In this document: positions 1-6,760 of the stretch, piece by piece
How the letters are laid out: each line of letters opens with the position of its first letter
How positions within the stretch are numbered: the stretch's first letter is position 1
Assembly: GCA_007280825.1 (NCBI GenBank)
Contig: QYQI01000046.1
Location: 1 to 8,546 of the forward strand
DNA from: Ignavibacteriales bacterium
GTDB taxonomy: Bacteria > Bacteroidota > Ignavibacteria > Ignavibacteriales > Melioribacteraceae
Direction: 5' to 3'
DNA: 8,546 bases
Program-made: the position numbers and the translations under genes
The notes under the pieces: model-generated
Told to the model about the DNA's origin: nothing
The model's input: the letters and a program-made list of their open reading frames with translations, nothing else
The model's database searches: none

Positions 1-116
1 ACCATATATTCGCGGATTTCTACACAAAGTGTTTTAAGATCGTTTATAGATAATGTTTTTACATCTGCAGGTGAATTAACCTTAAAAAGTACTTTGTATT
101 TCGATTCATCTACCAT
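1..116 (-). CDS. dxs: 1-deoxy-D-xylulose-5-phosphate synthase, N-terminal fragment (cut by window edge)
   Basis: Only the first 38 codons are present; the gene continues past position 1. Dxs is the thiamine-diphosphate enzyme that condenses pyruvate and glyceraldehyde 3-phosphate in the first step of the MEP isoprenoid pathway. The fragment reads MVDESKYKVLFKVNSPADVK, followed by TLSINDLKTLCVEIREYM. This matches the family's opening pattern (Leu..Ile-Asn-Ser-Pro-Ala-Asp-Leu-Lys, then Leu...Leu..Leu..Glu-Ile-Arg). The ATG at 116 is chosen because the codon just before it in frame is TGA and an AGGA lies 8 bases upstream. The xseA-xseB-dxs order supports the call, since xseB lies close to dxs in many bacteria, including E. 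coli (xseB-ispA-dxs). No catalytic residue is in view, so identification rests on the N-terminus and the context. Confidence 0.85.
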   Translation of the reverse strand, partial: MVDESKYKVLFKVNSPADVKTLSINDLKTLCVEIREYM

Positions 117-124
117 TCATAATA

Positions 125-128
125 TCCT
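125..128 (-). promoter_or_regulatory. Ribosome binding site of dxs
   Basis: The minus strand reads AGGA, 8 bases before the ATG at 116, within the 25-base gap after xseB. A second ATG at 120-118 is out of frame and stops after four codons (TGA at 108-106). The start at 116 is therefore the one used for dxs, although the tiny overlapping reading frame shares the same ribosome binding site. Confidence 0.55.
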
Positions 129-141
129 ATCATTTACAAAA

Positions 142-357
142 TTATTGTTTGATACTTTGTTCCAATTGTTTTTTCAACTCTGTTACTTTTAATTCAGCAT
201 CTTTCAAAGTTGTGTAACATAGTTTAGCTAAATTAATTCCCTCTTCATACAATTTGATTGATTCTTCCAAACCAATATCACCGCTTTCAAGTGAATTGGA
301 AATTTCTTGAAGTCTGTTCAGTGATTCTTCAAAACTGTTTTCTTTTTTCTTACTCAT
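142..357 (-). CDS. xseB: Exodeoxyribonuclease VII small subunit
   Basis: 71 residues, the usual size of XseB. Several copies bind each large subunit to form exonuclease VII, a cytoplasmic metal-independent nuclease that degrades single-stranded DNA from both ends during repair. The protein is a predicted helical hairpin. It carries the family pattern SFEESLNRLQEI (residues 8-19), then LESGDIGLEESIKLYEEGI (23-41), then a charged helix ending in Lys/Gln-rich residues. Its ATG at 357 overlaps the xseA stop in an ATGA, so the two subunits are probably translationally coupled, which suits their assembly. The stop lies 25 bases before dxs. The upstream ribosome binding site is weak (GTGAGAA about 7 bases before the start), consistent with coupling. 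Nothing is truncated. Confidence 0.95.
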   Translation of the reverse strand: MSKKKENSFEESLNRLQEISNSLESGDIGLEESIKLYEEGINLAKLCYTTLKDAELKVTELKKQLEQSIKQ

Positions 358-1529
358 TTTATTCTCACTTCTCCGTCATAAAATTTTATATCTAATGATT
401 TATCTTTTTTTAAATTTTTCTTACGGGTAATATATCTATCATTTTGTTTTATAATTGAAAAACCTCTTTTAAGAACATTATCAACGTTAAAAGAATCTAC
501 TTTGCTCTCTAGTAATTCCAAACCTTTTTTCTGATCGGAAAGTTTAATATCAAAATTGTTTTGGAACCGGTAAATTAGATTATCAAACAATTGAATTTTA
601 TTTTTTACAATATCCTGCGGTACACGGAATCCATAAGAAGAAATTGTCTTATTAATTTCATCATTATAGTTTGAAATGATTTCCAGCATTTTCTCCGGGA
701 AATAATCGGAAAATTCAGCAATAAAAGCAAAGAGCTCATCTTTACTTGGTGTTGCAAGCTCCATCGCTGCAGATGGAGTTGCTGCTCGAAGATCAGCAAC
801 AAAATCTGAAATAGTAAAATCAATTTCATGCCCGACTGCACTGATGATTGGAATTTGCGAATCGAATATTGCACGCGCAACAATTTCTTCGTTGAACGCC
901 CACAAATCTTCTAATGATCCTCCGCCGCGTCCCACAATAATTAAATCAACATCTTTTTGCCGATTGAGAAGTTTAATACATTCGACAATTTCTTCAGCAG
1001 CCCCTTCTCCCTGGACTTTGCTTGATGCAATTATTAATTCAACTAGAGGATAACGGCGTGAAGCAATGCTTTTCATATCTTGAAATGCAGCGCCATCTAT
1101 TGCAGTTACAATTCCAATTTTTTGAGAAAACTTAGGAATTGGTTTTTTGTATTGTTCATCGAACAACCCTTCAGCGGAAAGTTTTTGTTTAAGTTTTTCA
1201 AATGCGGCTTGAAGTTCACCAACTCCAGCCGGCTTCATTGAACGTACATCAATTTGATAACTTCCGCGCGGCGGATAAACAGTTATTTTTCCTGTAATGA
1301 TTACTTTCATTCCGTCTTGCGGAGTAAAGAAAACGTAATTGTTTATTCCCCGCCACATTGTACAGCTTACTTGAGCGTTTGCATCTTTCAATGTGAAATA
1401 CCAATGTCCGGAAACATGTGCTTTGAAATTTGATATTTCACCAATAACATTCACTTCGGAAAAGTTTTCTTCAAGCGTATGTTTGATGAGTCCGGTTATT
1501 TCACTTACAGATAAAATATTCTCCATCAT
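354..1529 (-). CDS. xseA: Exodeoxyribonuclease VII large (catalytic) subunit
   Basis: 391 residues; family members run about 400-460. An N-terminal OB fold (about 5-100; GHWYFTLKD at 41-49, YPPRGSYQI at 85-93) binds single-stranded DNA. The catalytic domain follows, with GRGGGSLEDLW (200-210) and AVGHEIDFT (231-239) leading into the conserved VADLRAATPSAA stretch. The positions equivalent to the E. coli catalytic residues (Asp155, Arg205, His238, Asp241, as I recall them) are Asp151, Arg201, His234 and Asp237, with identical spacing. A helical region that binds XseB (about 265-365) and the C-terminal VLKRGFSII segment complete the protein. The usual V-T-S-P-T-G-A-A segment reads VTAIDGAA here (141-148), a departure that leaves the catalytic Asp in place. 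Two tandem ATGs (1529 and 1526) could start it; the first overlaps the methyltransferase stop by 4 bases. Confidence 0.96.
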   Translation of the reverse strand: MMENILSVSEITGLIKHTLEENFSEVNVIGEISNFKAHVSGHWYFTLKDANAQVSCTMWRGINNYVFFTPQDGMKVIITGKITVYPPRGSYQIDVRSMKPAGVGELQAAFEKLKQKLSAEGLFDEQYKKPIPKFSQKIGIVTAIDGAAFQDMKSIASRRYPLVELIIASSKVQGEGAAEEIVECIKLLNRQKDVDLIIVGRGGGSLEDLWAFNEEIVARAIFDSQIPIISAVGHEIDFTISDFVADLRAATPSAAMELATPSKDELFAFIAEFSDYFPEKMLEIISNYNDEINKTISSYGFRVPQDIVKNKIQLFDNLIYRFQNNFDIKLSDQKKGLELLESKVDSFNVDNVLKRGFSIIKQNDRYITRKKNLKKDKSLDIKFYDGEVRIK

Positions 1530-2392
1530 TTCTCTTTTCTAAAGATCAAACAATATTGATGGTGGCGGTTACCCACCCAAGCATTGTTAACGCCAAGTGC
1601 AATTAATTTTTTATCATCTTGAAGCCAGATCTTTTCGTCTTTTAGCACCCAGCTTTTTTCACCGCGCTTTGTTAATGAGATTGCTGTATCGAATGCTAGT
1701 GGGTAAAGTCTGCCCTCAAAATAAACATTGTTGGTAATAATTGTTAAGTAACCGTTCGACTTAGTCACATCATATACTTGATCGAATACTTGTGCTTGTT
1801 TTTCTAAAAATTCTTCGTAAGAATTTATATTTCCAATATCATTTTTGTTGATTGAATATTTTGTATCAAGTCCTTTCTCTTTTCTGTTTTTTTGACGCAA
1901 TGAATTTCTCATAAGCTGATTCCAATACGGAGGAGAAGTGATGGTATAATCAAAATGAATTTTTTCATATCCATTTTTAGATAACAATTCCTTCAGATGA
2001 AGCGAGTCGCCGTTAAACGGAAAAGCTGATTTCTCAAATCCCCTTTTTGAAATTCGTTTTGACGATGATCGGAAATAATTTTTGCTAAGCTCAATTCCAA
2101 CTGACTTACGATTAATTCCTGCAGCAGAAATTAGAGTGCTTCCCGTCCCCATAAAAGGATCTAACACCCATCCATTTTTCTTTGTAAAAAATTTAATGAA
2201 CTCCTCTACCAACGATTCCGGAAATTTAGCTGGATGTAAAATTTCATCTTCCTTTCTACGCGGCGGACGATGTATGAACCAGCTCTTAGTAAATTTTAAC
2301 CACTCTTTACCGGTAAGATCATTCAATTTATTATTCTTATTTAGCCGTCCTCTTGAACCGAGGTCAACAAAACTATTTTTTCCCTTATTCAA
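1526..2392 (-). CDS. Amino-DNA methyltransferase (N4-cytosine or N6-adenine), orphan, motif-permuted
   Basis: 288 residues. It transfers a methyl group from S-adenosylmethionine to an exocyclic amino group of a DNA base. Motif X-like HPAKFPE (53-59) precedes the AdoMet-binding DPFMGTGST (78-86) and the acidic GIEL (99-102). The catalytic motif IV, TSPPYW (152-157), comes after these. TSPPY favours N4-cytosine, but the base cannot be settled from sequence. In the common beta class, motif IV lies N-terminal to motifs X and I, so the order here is the reverse. A lysine/arginine-rich stretch at about 160-185 may help target recognition, and NRHHQYCLIFRK closes the fold. The only possible start is a TTG at 2392: a TAG lies three codons upstream, and the next Met (81) is inside motif I. 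No restriction enzyme is adjacent. It lies 6 bases after the upstream gene and overlaps xseA by 4. Confidence 0.85.
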   Translation of the reverse strand: MNKGKNSFVDLGSRGRLNKNNKLNDLTGKEWLKFTKSWFIHRPPRRKEDEILHPAKFPESLVEEFIKFFTKKNGWVLDPFMGTGSTLISAAGINRKSVGIELSKNYFRSSSKRISKRGFEKSAFPFNGDSLHLKELLSKNGYEKIHFDYTITSPPYWNQLMRNSLRQKNRKEKGLDTKYSINKNDIGNINSYEEFLEKQAQVFDQVYDVTKSNGYLTIITNNVYFEGRLYPLAFDTAISLTKRGEKSWVLKDEKIWLQDDKKLIALGVNNAWVGNRHHQYCLIFRKEK

Positions 2393-2398
2393 TTTGTT

Positions 2399-3232
2399 CT
2401 AGAGATTTAGTGAGAAGAAATTTGAGAACAGACCGATTGAAAATTCATGAAAACCTGTCCCGTTATTCTGTAATTGGAAATTATATCTGTAACGCGTATA
2501 AAAAGTAAAAGTGTTCTGGATCTGAAATAAACCTATTGAAAGTTCTGTGCTTAATCCATTGTACCCGGTAAAATCAGTAAAATAATTTATGCCCGGTGAG
2601 ATATATTTTATTTGCGGGACTTGAATTATTTGTTTGTAACCTACTCGTAAAAAATTTTTACGGTCTGAATCAAAAATATATGAATATTCAACGCCCAAAT
2701 AACCCGAAGGATAATTATACCCAACCGAATAAAATGAGAAGAGCGGAATCTCTTTACTAATTGACCAATGATGTTCATTATTAGACCATAAATATGCGGG
2801 AGATGGTATTGCAAATACAATTCCGCCAAGACAAACACTGAAAATACCAACATCCTGCTCTTCGGAAATAATTAATCCTTTAGGAAGTTCCACATGATAA
2901 ACCTCGCTCCGGGTTTCGTTTCCTTTACGATCGTATGCAACAACAACATACTTAAACATTGCCGAATCCAAATTCAGTTTGTTAAGCTCAAGTTCAATTT
3001 TATGATTCTCAGACAACTTTTTTGAAACATCGAAAATCTTTTTATCCATAATTATTAGTTTAGAAGTAGAACTATCGCTGGTGAAAAAAGAGAGAACAAA
3101 CTTATTAGGTGTTTCCGGAGTGATGTACGAATCTATAATAAAAATCTCTACGGCAGAAGTAGTTGTGTCTGTTTGAGCTTTTATTTGAACCGCAATTATT
3201 ATTGAAATTAAAATTATTTTTATTAAGTGCAT
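2399..3232 (-). CDS. Secreted protein with Ig/Fn3-like domain and predicted outer-membrane beta-barrel
   Basis: 277 residues; I do not recognise a named family. Residues 1-19 are a clear Sec signal peptide (short basic start, then Ile/Leu/Val-rich core), with likely cleavage after VQIKA. Residues about 27-117 look like one Ig- or fibronectin-III-like beta sandwich, with alternating strands and FKYVVVAYDRKGNETRS typical of such a fold. From about 125 the sequence becomes runs of alternating aromatic and polar residues (for example TFYTRYRYNFQLQ) separated by Gly/Pro/Asn turns, as in small outer-membrane beta-barrels. It ends on an amphipathic strand (FSNFFSLNL). It is the first gene of the minus-strand operon, and its stop is 6 bases before the methyltransferase start. 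The ribosome binding site is poor. Its role is unknown; the barrel assignment is inference from pattern. Confidence 0.7.
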   Translation of the reverse strand: MHLIKIILISIIIAVQIKAQTDTTTSAVEIFIIDSYITPETPNKFVLSFFTSDSSTSKLIIMDKKIFDVSKKLSENHKIELELNKLNLDSAMFKYVVVAYDRKGNETRSEVYHVELPKGLIISEEQDVGIFSVCLGGIVFAIPSPAYLWSNNEHHWSISKEIPLFSFYSVGYNYPSGYLGVEYSYIFDSDRKNFLRVGYKQIIQVPQIKYISPGINYFTDFTGYNGLSTELSIGLFQIQNTFTFYTRYRYNFQLQNNGTGFHEFSIGLFSNFFSLNL

Positions 3233-3347
3233 TGGAAGTCTAAGATTTTTTCTCGCGGATAAAATTAAACTTTTTTAGGATAAGATTTTGAATTTTCTTT
3301 TCTACTTTGCATAAGAGAAATGATTTCAATGCTTCTCATCTATTCAG

Positions 3348-3355
3348 TATATTTG
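3348..3355 (+). promoter_or_regulatory. Candidate -10 element of surE operon (TATATTTG)
   Basis: TATATTTG matches exactly the TAnnTTTG consensus known for the primary sigma factor of Bacteroidota. It lies 42 bases before the TTG start of surE, giving a leader of about 35 bases. No clear TTTG -33 partner is present at the usual 19-21 base spacing, so this rests on the -10 match and position only. Whether this organism uses that consensus is an inference. Confidence 0.35.
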
Positions 3356-3388
3356 TACACAAACGAAATAAATATCTCATTAACCTTT

Positions 3389-3393
3389 AGGGA
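3389..3393 (+). promoter_or_regulatory. Ribosome binding site of surE
   Basis: AGGGA lies 4 bases before the TTG at 3398. It supports that TTG over the in-frame ATG at 3320, which would add 26 residues not found in the SurE family. Confidence 0.6.
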
Positions 3394-3397
3394 AAAA

Positions 3398-4174
3398 TTG
3401 AAAATACTAATCTCAAACGATGACGGAATAGACTCACCGGGAATAAGCGCTCTTGCAAATGAAATGAAGAAATTAGGTGAAGTAATTGTAATTGCACCGC
3501 GAACAGAACAAAGCGCTGTTGGTCATGCGATTACAATGAAATTCCCTTTACGAATCACTGAATATTATAAGAACGGAGATTTTTTCGGCTATGCGATTGA
3601 CGGAACTCCCGCAGACTGTATAAAAATTGGTATAAGAAACATAATGAAAGAACCACCGGATATAGTTCTTAGCGGAATAAATCTTGGATCGAATACTGCA
3701 ATTAATATTATTTATTCCGGTACAGTTTCAGCAGCAAGAGAAGCGGCTATTATGGATGTACCTTCAATCGCAGTTTCAGTTACAAGCCACGAGCCGAAGC
3801 ATTATGAATACGCAGCTAAGATTTCTCTTGAACTAACTAAACTGATCGTAAAAAATAAATTAAAGACCGGAACATTATTGAATGTGAACGTGCCCGATCT
3901 TCCTGAAGAAGAAATTGCCGGAGTTATGTTAACGCAGCAAGGTAAATCAAAATGGGATGATCTTTACGAGGAACGAAAAGATCCTTACGGAAAAAAATAT
4001 TACTGGTTAACGGGCAACTTGGTTCAAGCGGATTCTACATTGGAAACGGATCAGCATGCAGTCCAGAAAAATTATGTATCGGTAACGCCAATCCATTTTG
4101 ACTTGACAGATTACGAAACTTATGATACTATGAAATCATGGCAATTGGAAAATTTGTACAAACAAAAGTCCTGA
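3398..4174 (+). CDS. surE: 5'/3'-nucleotidase SurE (survival protein)
   Basis: 258 residues from the TTG at 3398, a normal SurE length. SurE is a cytoplasmic metal-dependent phosphatase that removes phosphate from nucleoside 5'- and 3'-monophosphates and short polyphosphate. The protein opens with KILISNDDGID. The metal ligands are Asp8, Asp9, Ser39 (APRTEQSAVGH region) and Asn95 (LSGINLGSN), the same numbers known for Thermotoga maritima SurE. This agreement argues strongly for the TTG start: the longer reading frame from ATG 3320 would shift every residue by 26 and add an unrelated hydrophobic stretch. An AGGGA ribosome binding site precedes the TTG. YSGTVSAAREA (106-116) and VNVPD further on are also family features. 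It is the first gene of the plus-strand operon and ends 7 bases before the next gene. Confidence 0.95.
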   Translation: MKILISNDDGIDSPGISALANEMKKLGEVIVIAPRTEQSAVGHAITMKFPLRITEYYKNGDFFGYAIDGTPADCIKIGIRNIMKEPPDIVLSGINLGSNTAINIIYSGTVSAAREAAIMDVPSIAVSVTSHEPKHYEYAAKISLELTKLIVKNKLKTGTLLNVNVPDLPEEEIAGVMLTQQGKSKWDDLYEERKDPYGKKYYWLTGNLVQADSTLETDQHAVQKNYVSVTPIHFDLTDYETYDTMKSWQLENLYKQKS

Positions 4175-4181
4175 ACAGTGA

Positions 4182-6320
4182 ATGATACTTGCCGAAATTT
4201 TTAGCATATCAACATCAGTAAACCCGTGGCTAATTTTATTCTTTGTACTTTTATTATCTGCCTTCACGTTTTACGTTTATAAGTACACCATCCCGAATGT
4301 ATCCGCATTACTAAAAACATTTCTGATCATTCTTCGTGCTCTCATATTTATTCTGATTTTAATAATGATCTTCGAACCGGTTATTTCTGTTATGATTCAT
4401 TCTAATGTTGAATCAAAGACTCTCGTATTTATAGATAATTCAAATTCACTTGCTGCAAAGGATAGTTTAAAAAGATTAGAACAAGTGAACTCTCTAATTA
4501 AAAAAATTTCCGGCGAAAGTGAGATAAGATCTCAATTGTTTTTTTTCGGAAAGAAAGTTGATTCTGTTCAAGATGCCGGTTCATCTAAACTCAATTTCAG
4601 AGAAGCACAAACAAATTTCTCCTCGGTTATTGATCTTATCAAAAAGAAAGGCGCCTCGGTAAATTCTGCTGTTATTCTTAGCGATGGTATTATCAATGAT
4701 GGGAATGATCCTTCCTATCAAGTGGAAAAATTACAATTACCTATCTTCACAATAGGGATAGGTGATTCCACAGAGAAGAAAGATATTCTTATTTACAATG
4801 TTCAGTACAACAGCACCATCTATGCGGAAAAACCAACTACTATAGAGATAGCCATAAAAAATATTGGTTTCGGCAGCAGCAATACCCGTGTTGCTTTATA
4901 TGAAGAGAATAAACTGTTAGAGACAAAAGATATTCTCTTAAGTGAAACCGGATTGAATAAAATTAGTTTTAATTACAAACCGGAAAACGGCGGTGAAAAA
5001 AAGTTGAGCATTACAGTATCACCCTTAAGCAGCGAAGTAACAACATCAAACAACAACAGAGTAATTTTTTTGAATGTATTGGATACAAAGTTAAAAGTTT
5101 GTCTAATTGCGGGCACTCCATCGGCTGATGTTTCTGCAATCTCAAAAGCGTTAACAACTGATAAAAACATACAGCTAAAAAAAATAATACAGATCTCCGC
5201 TAATAAATTTTTGAATGATGTTAAAACATCCGCAATAGACAGCGCTGATGTTTTATTCTTGATTGACTTTCCCGCTTCCGGCTCGCCTCAGAATTTAATT
5301 GATAAGATTTTATCTGCTGTCAATAATCTGAACAAACCGTTTTTTATTTTGCTTTCAAACGGCGTTAATATCGGGCGGTTGAAATTGTTGGAGAATGTTC
5401 TTCCTTTCACTATAGAAAATAACAACACAGAGTTTATACAAGTTTTGCCGGAACTTAACAGCGATCTATACTCTTCCTCTTTTTCTACAGCTAATAACAA
5501 AAAAGAAATTTGGAATAATCTGCCTCCCGTCTCACAAGCGGCAGTAAAAATTCAGATAAAACCGGGAAGCAATATTTTGGTTTCATCTAAGGTAAGGAAC
5601 ATACCAATCGCTAATCCTTTAGTTGTTACAAGAAATTTAGGCAAGCAGAGAGCATTCGTAATTTTAGCAGGTGATATTTGGAAATGGCAATTGCAGACTG
5701 CGGAGAAGCATCCCGAATTCTTTGATAACTTTATTAACGACATTGTAAAATGGCTCAACCTTTCATCTCTGCAAAAACAATTCAGTGTTTCAACGGATAA
5801 AAAAATATATTCTCCAAATGAAGAAGTGAATTTTATCGCACAATTATATGATAATACTTTCTCGCCGATTGATACTGCACAAATTGAATTACAAATTTCA
5901 ATAGGTGAAAAGAAATTCGATCTAACATTAGCACCAGCCGGAAACGGAATTTACAATTCAACATTTACTCCAAACGAACCCGGTGATTATCTCTTTTCAG
6001 CATCGTCATTTTTAAATGGCACGAAGATGAAAACCGATATGGGGCGGTTCAGCTTTAGCGAAACACAAATCGAAAAGATTGATACGCGGATGCGTCCCGC
6101 ATTCTTAAAATCGCTTGCTAAATCAACGGGCGGTGAGTATTATTCAATTGATAATTATTCTAATCTGCTTGATAAACTGCGGGGGATAAATAGAAATCCC
6201 GTAAAAGAAACCGGTACTAAGAAAGAATATAATTTATGGTCCGATGAGCGGGTGCTTATAATAATTATCATTTTATTCGCTGTTGAGTGGTTTTTACGAA
6301 AAAGGTCTGGAATGATTTAG
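4182..6320 (+). CDS. Membrane-anchored von Willebrand factor A domain protein (BatA-like architecture)
   Basis: 712 residues. Two N-terminal membrane helices (about 16-33 and 43-66) precede a von Willebrand A domain (about 78-200). It has a complete MIDAS metal site: DNSNS (85-89) as D-x-S-x-S, Thr144 in QTNFSS, and Asp168 in VILSDG. A CARDB-like beta domain (about 205-300) follows. Next comes an alpha/beta region (about 304-520) resembling the glutamine-amidotransferase-like fold often attached to such proteins, starting at LKVCLIAGTPSADV, then a macroglobulin-like beta domain (about 533-630). A last helix (691-705) ends in RKR. The bulk would lie in the periplasm. Proteins of this build are common in Bacteroidota, but no exact function is known. 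The usual MoxR ATPase and Bat partners are absent from the window. The ATG is 7 bases after surE, with only a weak ribosome binding site. Confidence 0.85.
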   Translation: MILAEIFSISTSVNPWLILFFVLLLSAFTFYVYKYTIPNVSALLKTFLIILRALIFILILIMIFEPVISVMIHSNVESKTLVFIDNSNSLAAKDSLKRLEQVNSLIKKISGESEIRSQLFFFGKKVDSVQDAGSSKLNFREAQTNFSSVIDLIKKKGASVNSAVILSDGIINDGNDPSYQVEKLQLPIFTIGIGDSTEKKDILIYNVQYNSTIYAEKPTTIEIAIKNIGFGSSNTRVALYEENKLLETKDILLSETGLNKISFNYKPENGGEKKLSITVSPLSSEVTTSNNNRVIFLNVLDTKLKVCLIAGTPSADVSAISKALTTDKNIQLKKIIQISANKFLNDVKTSAIDSADVLFLIDFPASGSPQNLIDKILSAVNNLNKPFFILLSNGVNIGRLKLLENVLPFTIENNNTEFIQVLPELNSDLYSSSFSTANNKKEIWNNLPPVSQAAVKIQIKPGSNILVSSKVRNIPIANPLVVTRNLGKQRAFVILAGDIWKWQLQTAEKHPEFFDNFINDIVKWLNLSSLQKQFSVSTDKKIYSPNEEVNFIAQLYDNTFSPIDTAQIELQISIGEKKFDLTLAPAGNGIYNSTFTPNEPGDYLFSASSFLNGTKMKTDMGRFSFSETQIEKIDTRMRPAFLKSLAKSTGGEYYSIDNYSNLLDKLRGINRNPVKETGTKKEYNLWSDERVLIIIIILFAVEWFLRKRSGMI

Positions 6321-6334
6321 CATCAATATTATAA

Positions 6335-6751
6335 ATGGGCACAGCAATGAACTTCATTGAACTTACCAAAAACGATCTTATTGGGGTCAACTCGATTGAC
6401 GAGCAGCATCAATCAATGGCGGTATTAGTTAATAAACTTTATGATAAGATAATTTCCCCAGATAAAAAGATAATTCAAAATTATCTGTATAAACTCCTTG
6501 AAGTTGTTGAAGTTCATTTTGAGAACGAAGAAAATTTGATGCGGTCAACAAAATTCCCCGGTTATATTTCTCATAAGCTTGAGCATGACCGGTTCTATAA
6601 ACAGATGCTCACCTCAACAGATCGTTACAGCAAAGGACTAGAGACGATTGGATTAGAACAGTTAAAAGGAATTAAGCTGTGGTTCTTTAATCATATTGAA
6701 CTTAGTGATAAAAAGTGCGGTAAATATTTTATTGCGAACGGAATCTCATAA
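6335..6751 (+). CDS. Bacteriohemerythrin (diiron oxygen-binding protein)
   Basis: 138 residues, the normal size of a single-domain bacterial hemerythrin, a cytoplasmic four-helix bundle that binds oxygen, and possibly iron or nitric oxide, at a non-haem diiron centre. All seven expected ligands are visible: His25 (DEQHQ), His61 and Glu65 (HFENEENLM), His80 and His84 (HKLEH), His120 and Asp125 (NHIELSDKK). The diiron site should therefore be functional. The N-terminal IGVNSIDEQHQ is also typical. The ATG at 6335 is used, but a second in-frame ATG at 6347 (Met5) would also give a full domain; neither has a strong ribosome binding site. It lies 14 bases after the von Willebrand A gene and 9 before comF, so it is probably cotranscribed. 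Whether it serves oxygen sensing, delivery or protection cannot be told from the sequence. Confidence 0.93.
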   Translation: MGTAMNFIELTKNDLIGVNSIDEQHQSMAVLVNKLYDKIISPDKKIIQNYLYKLLEVVEVHFENEENLMRSTKFPGYISHKLEHDRFYKQMLTSTDRYSKGLETIGLEQLKGIKLWFFNHIELSDKKCGKYFIANGIS

Positions 6752-6760
6752 TAAAATTAG

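Larger units (their letters stand above)
3233..3397. promoter_or_regulatory. Divergent intergenic region between the two operons
   Basis: A 165-base AT-rich gap separates the starts of the minus-strand operon and surE, so it should hold promoters for both. It contains a 9-base direct repeat TAAGATTTT (3241-3249 and 3281-3289, exactly 40 bases apart) on the minus-operon side and a TATATTTG box on the surE side. I could not identify a convincing promoter for the minus-strand operon. Confidence 0.5.

Noticed and set aside
605..883. Minus-strand open frame of 92 codons inside xseA
   Set aside because: Shadow of xseA in another frame, with low-complexity Leu/Gln content and no family features.
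844..1053. Plus-strand open frame antisense to xseA
   Set aside because: Antisense shadow over the conserved catalytic region of xseA; no independent start signal.
1526..2392. Restriction-modification system
   Set aside because: No nuclease gene beside the methyltransferase; neighbours are exonuclease VII and a secreted protein.
2082..2402. Plus-strand open frame of 106 codons antisense to the methyltransferase
   Set aside because: Antisense shadow of a well-supported gene; no recognisable protein features.
2641..2853. Minus-strand open frame of 70 codons inside the secreted protein gene
   Set aside because: Different frame within a gene with a signal peptide and consistent strand pattern; hydrophobic composition is a by-product of AT-rich DNA.
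4973..5758. Three minus-strand frames (4973-5170, 5288-5500, 5552-5758) antisense to the von Willebrand A gene
   Set aside because: All are antisense shadows of the long open gene and show no domain or ribosome binding site.
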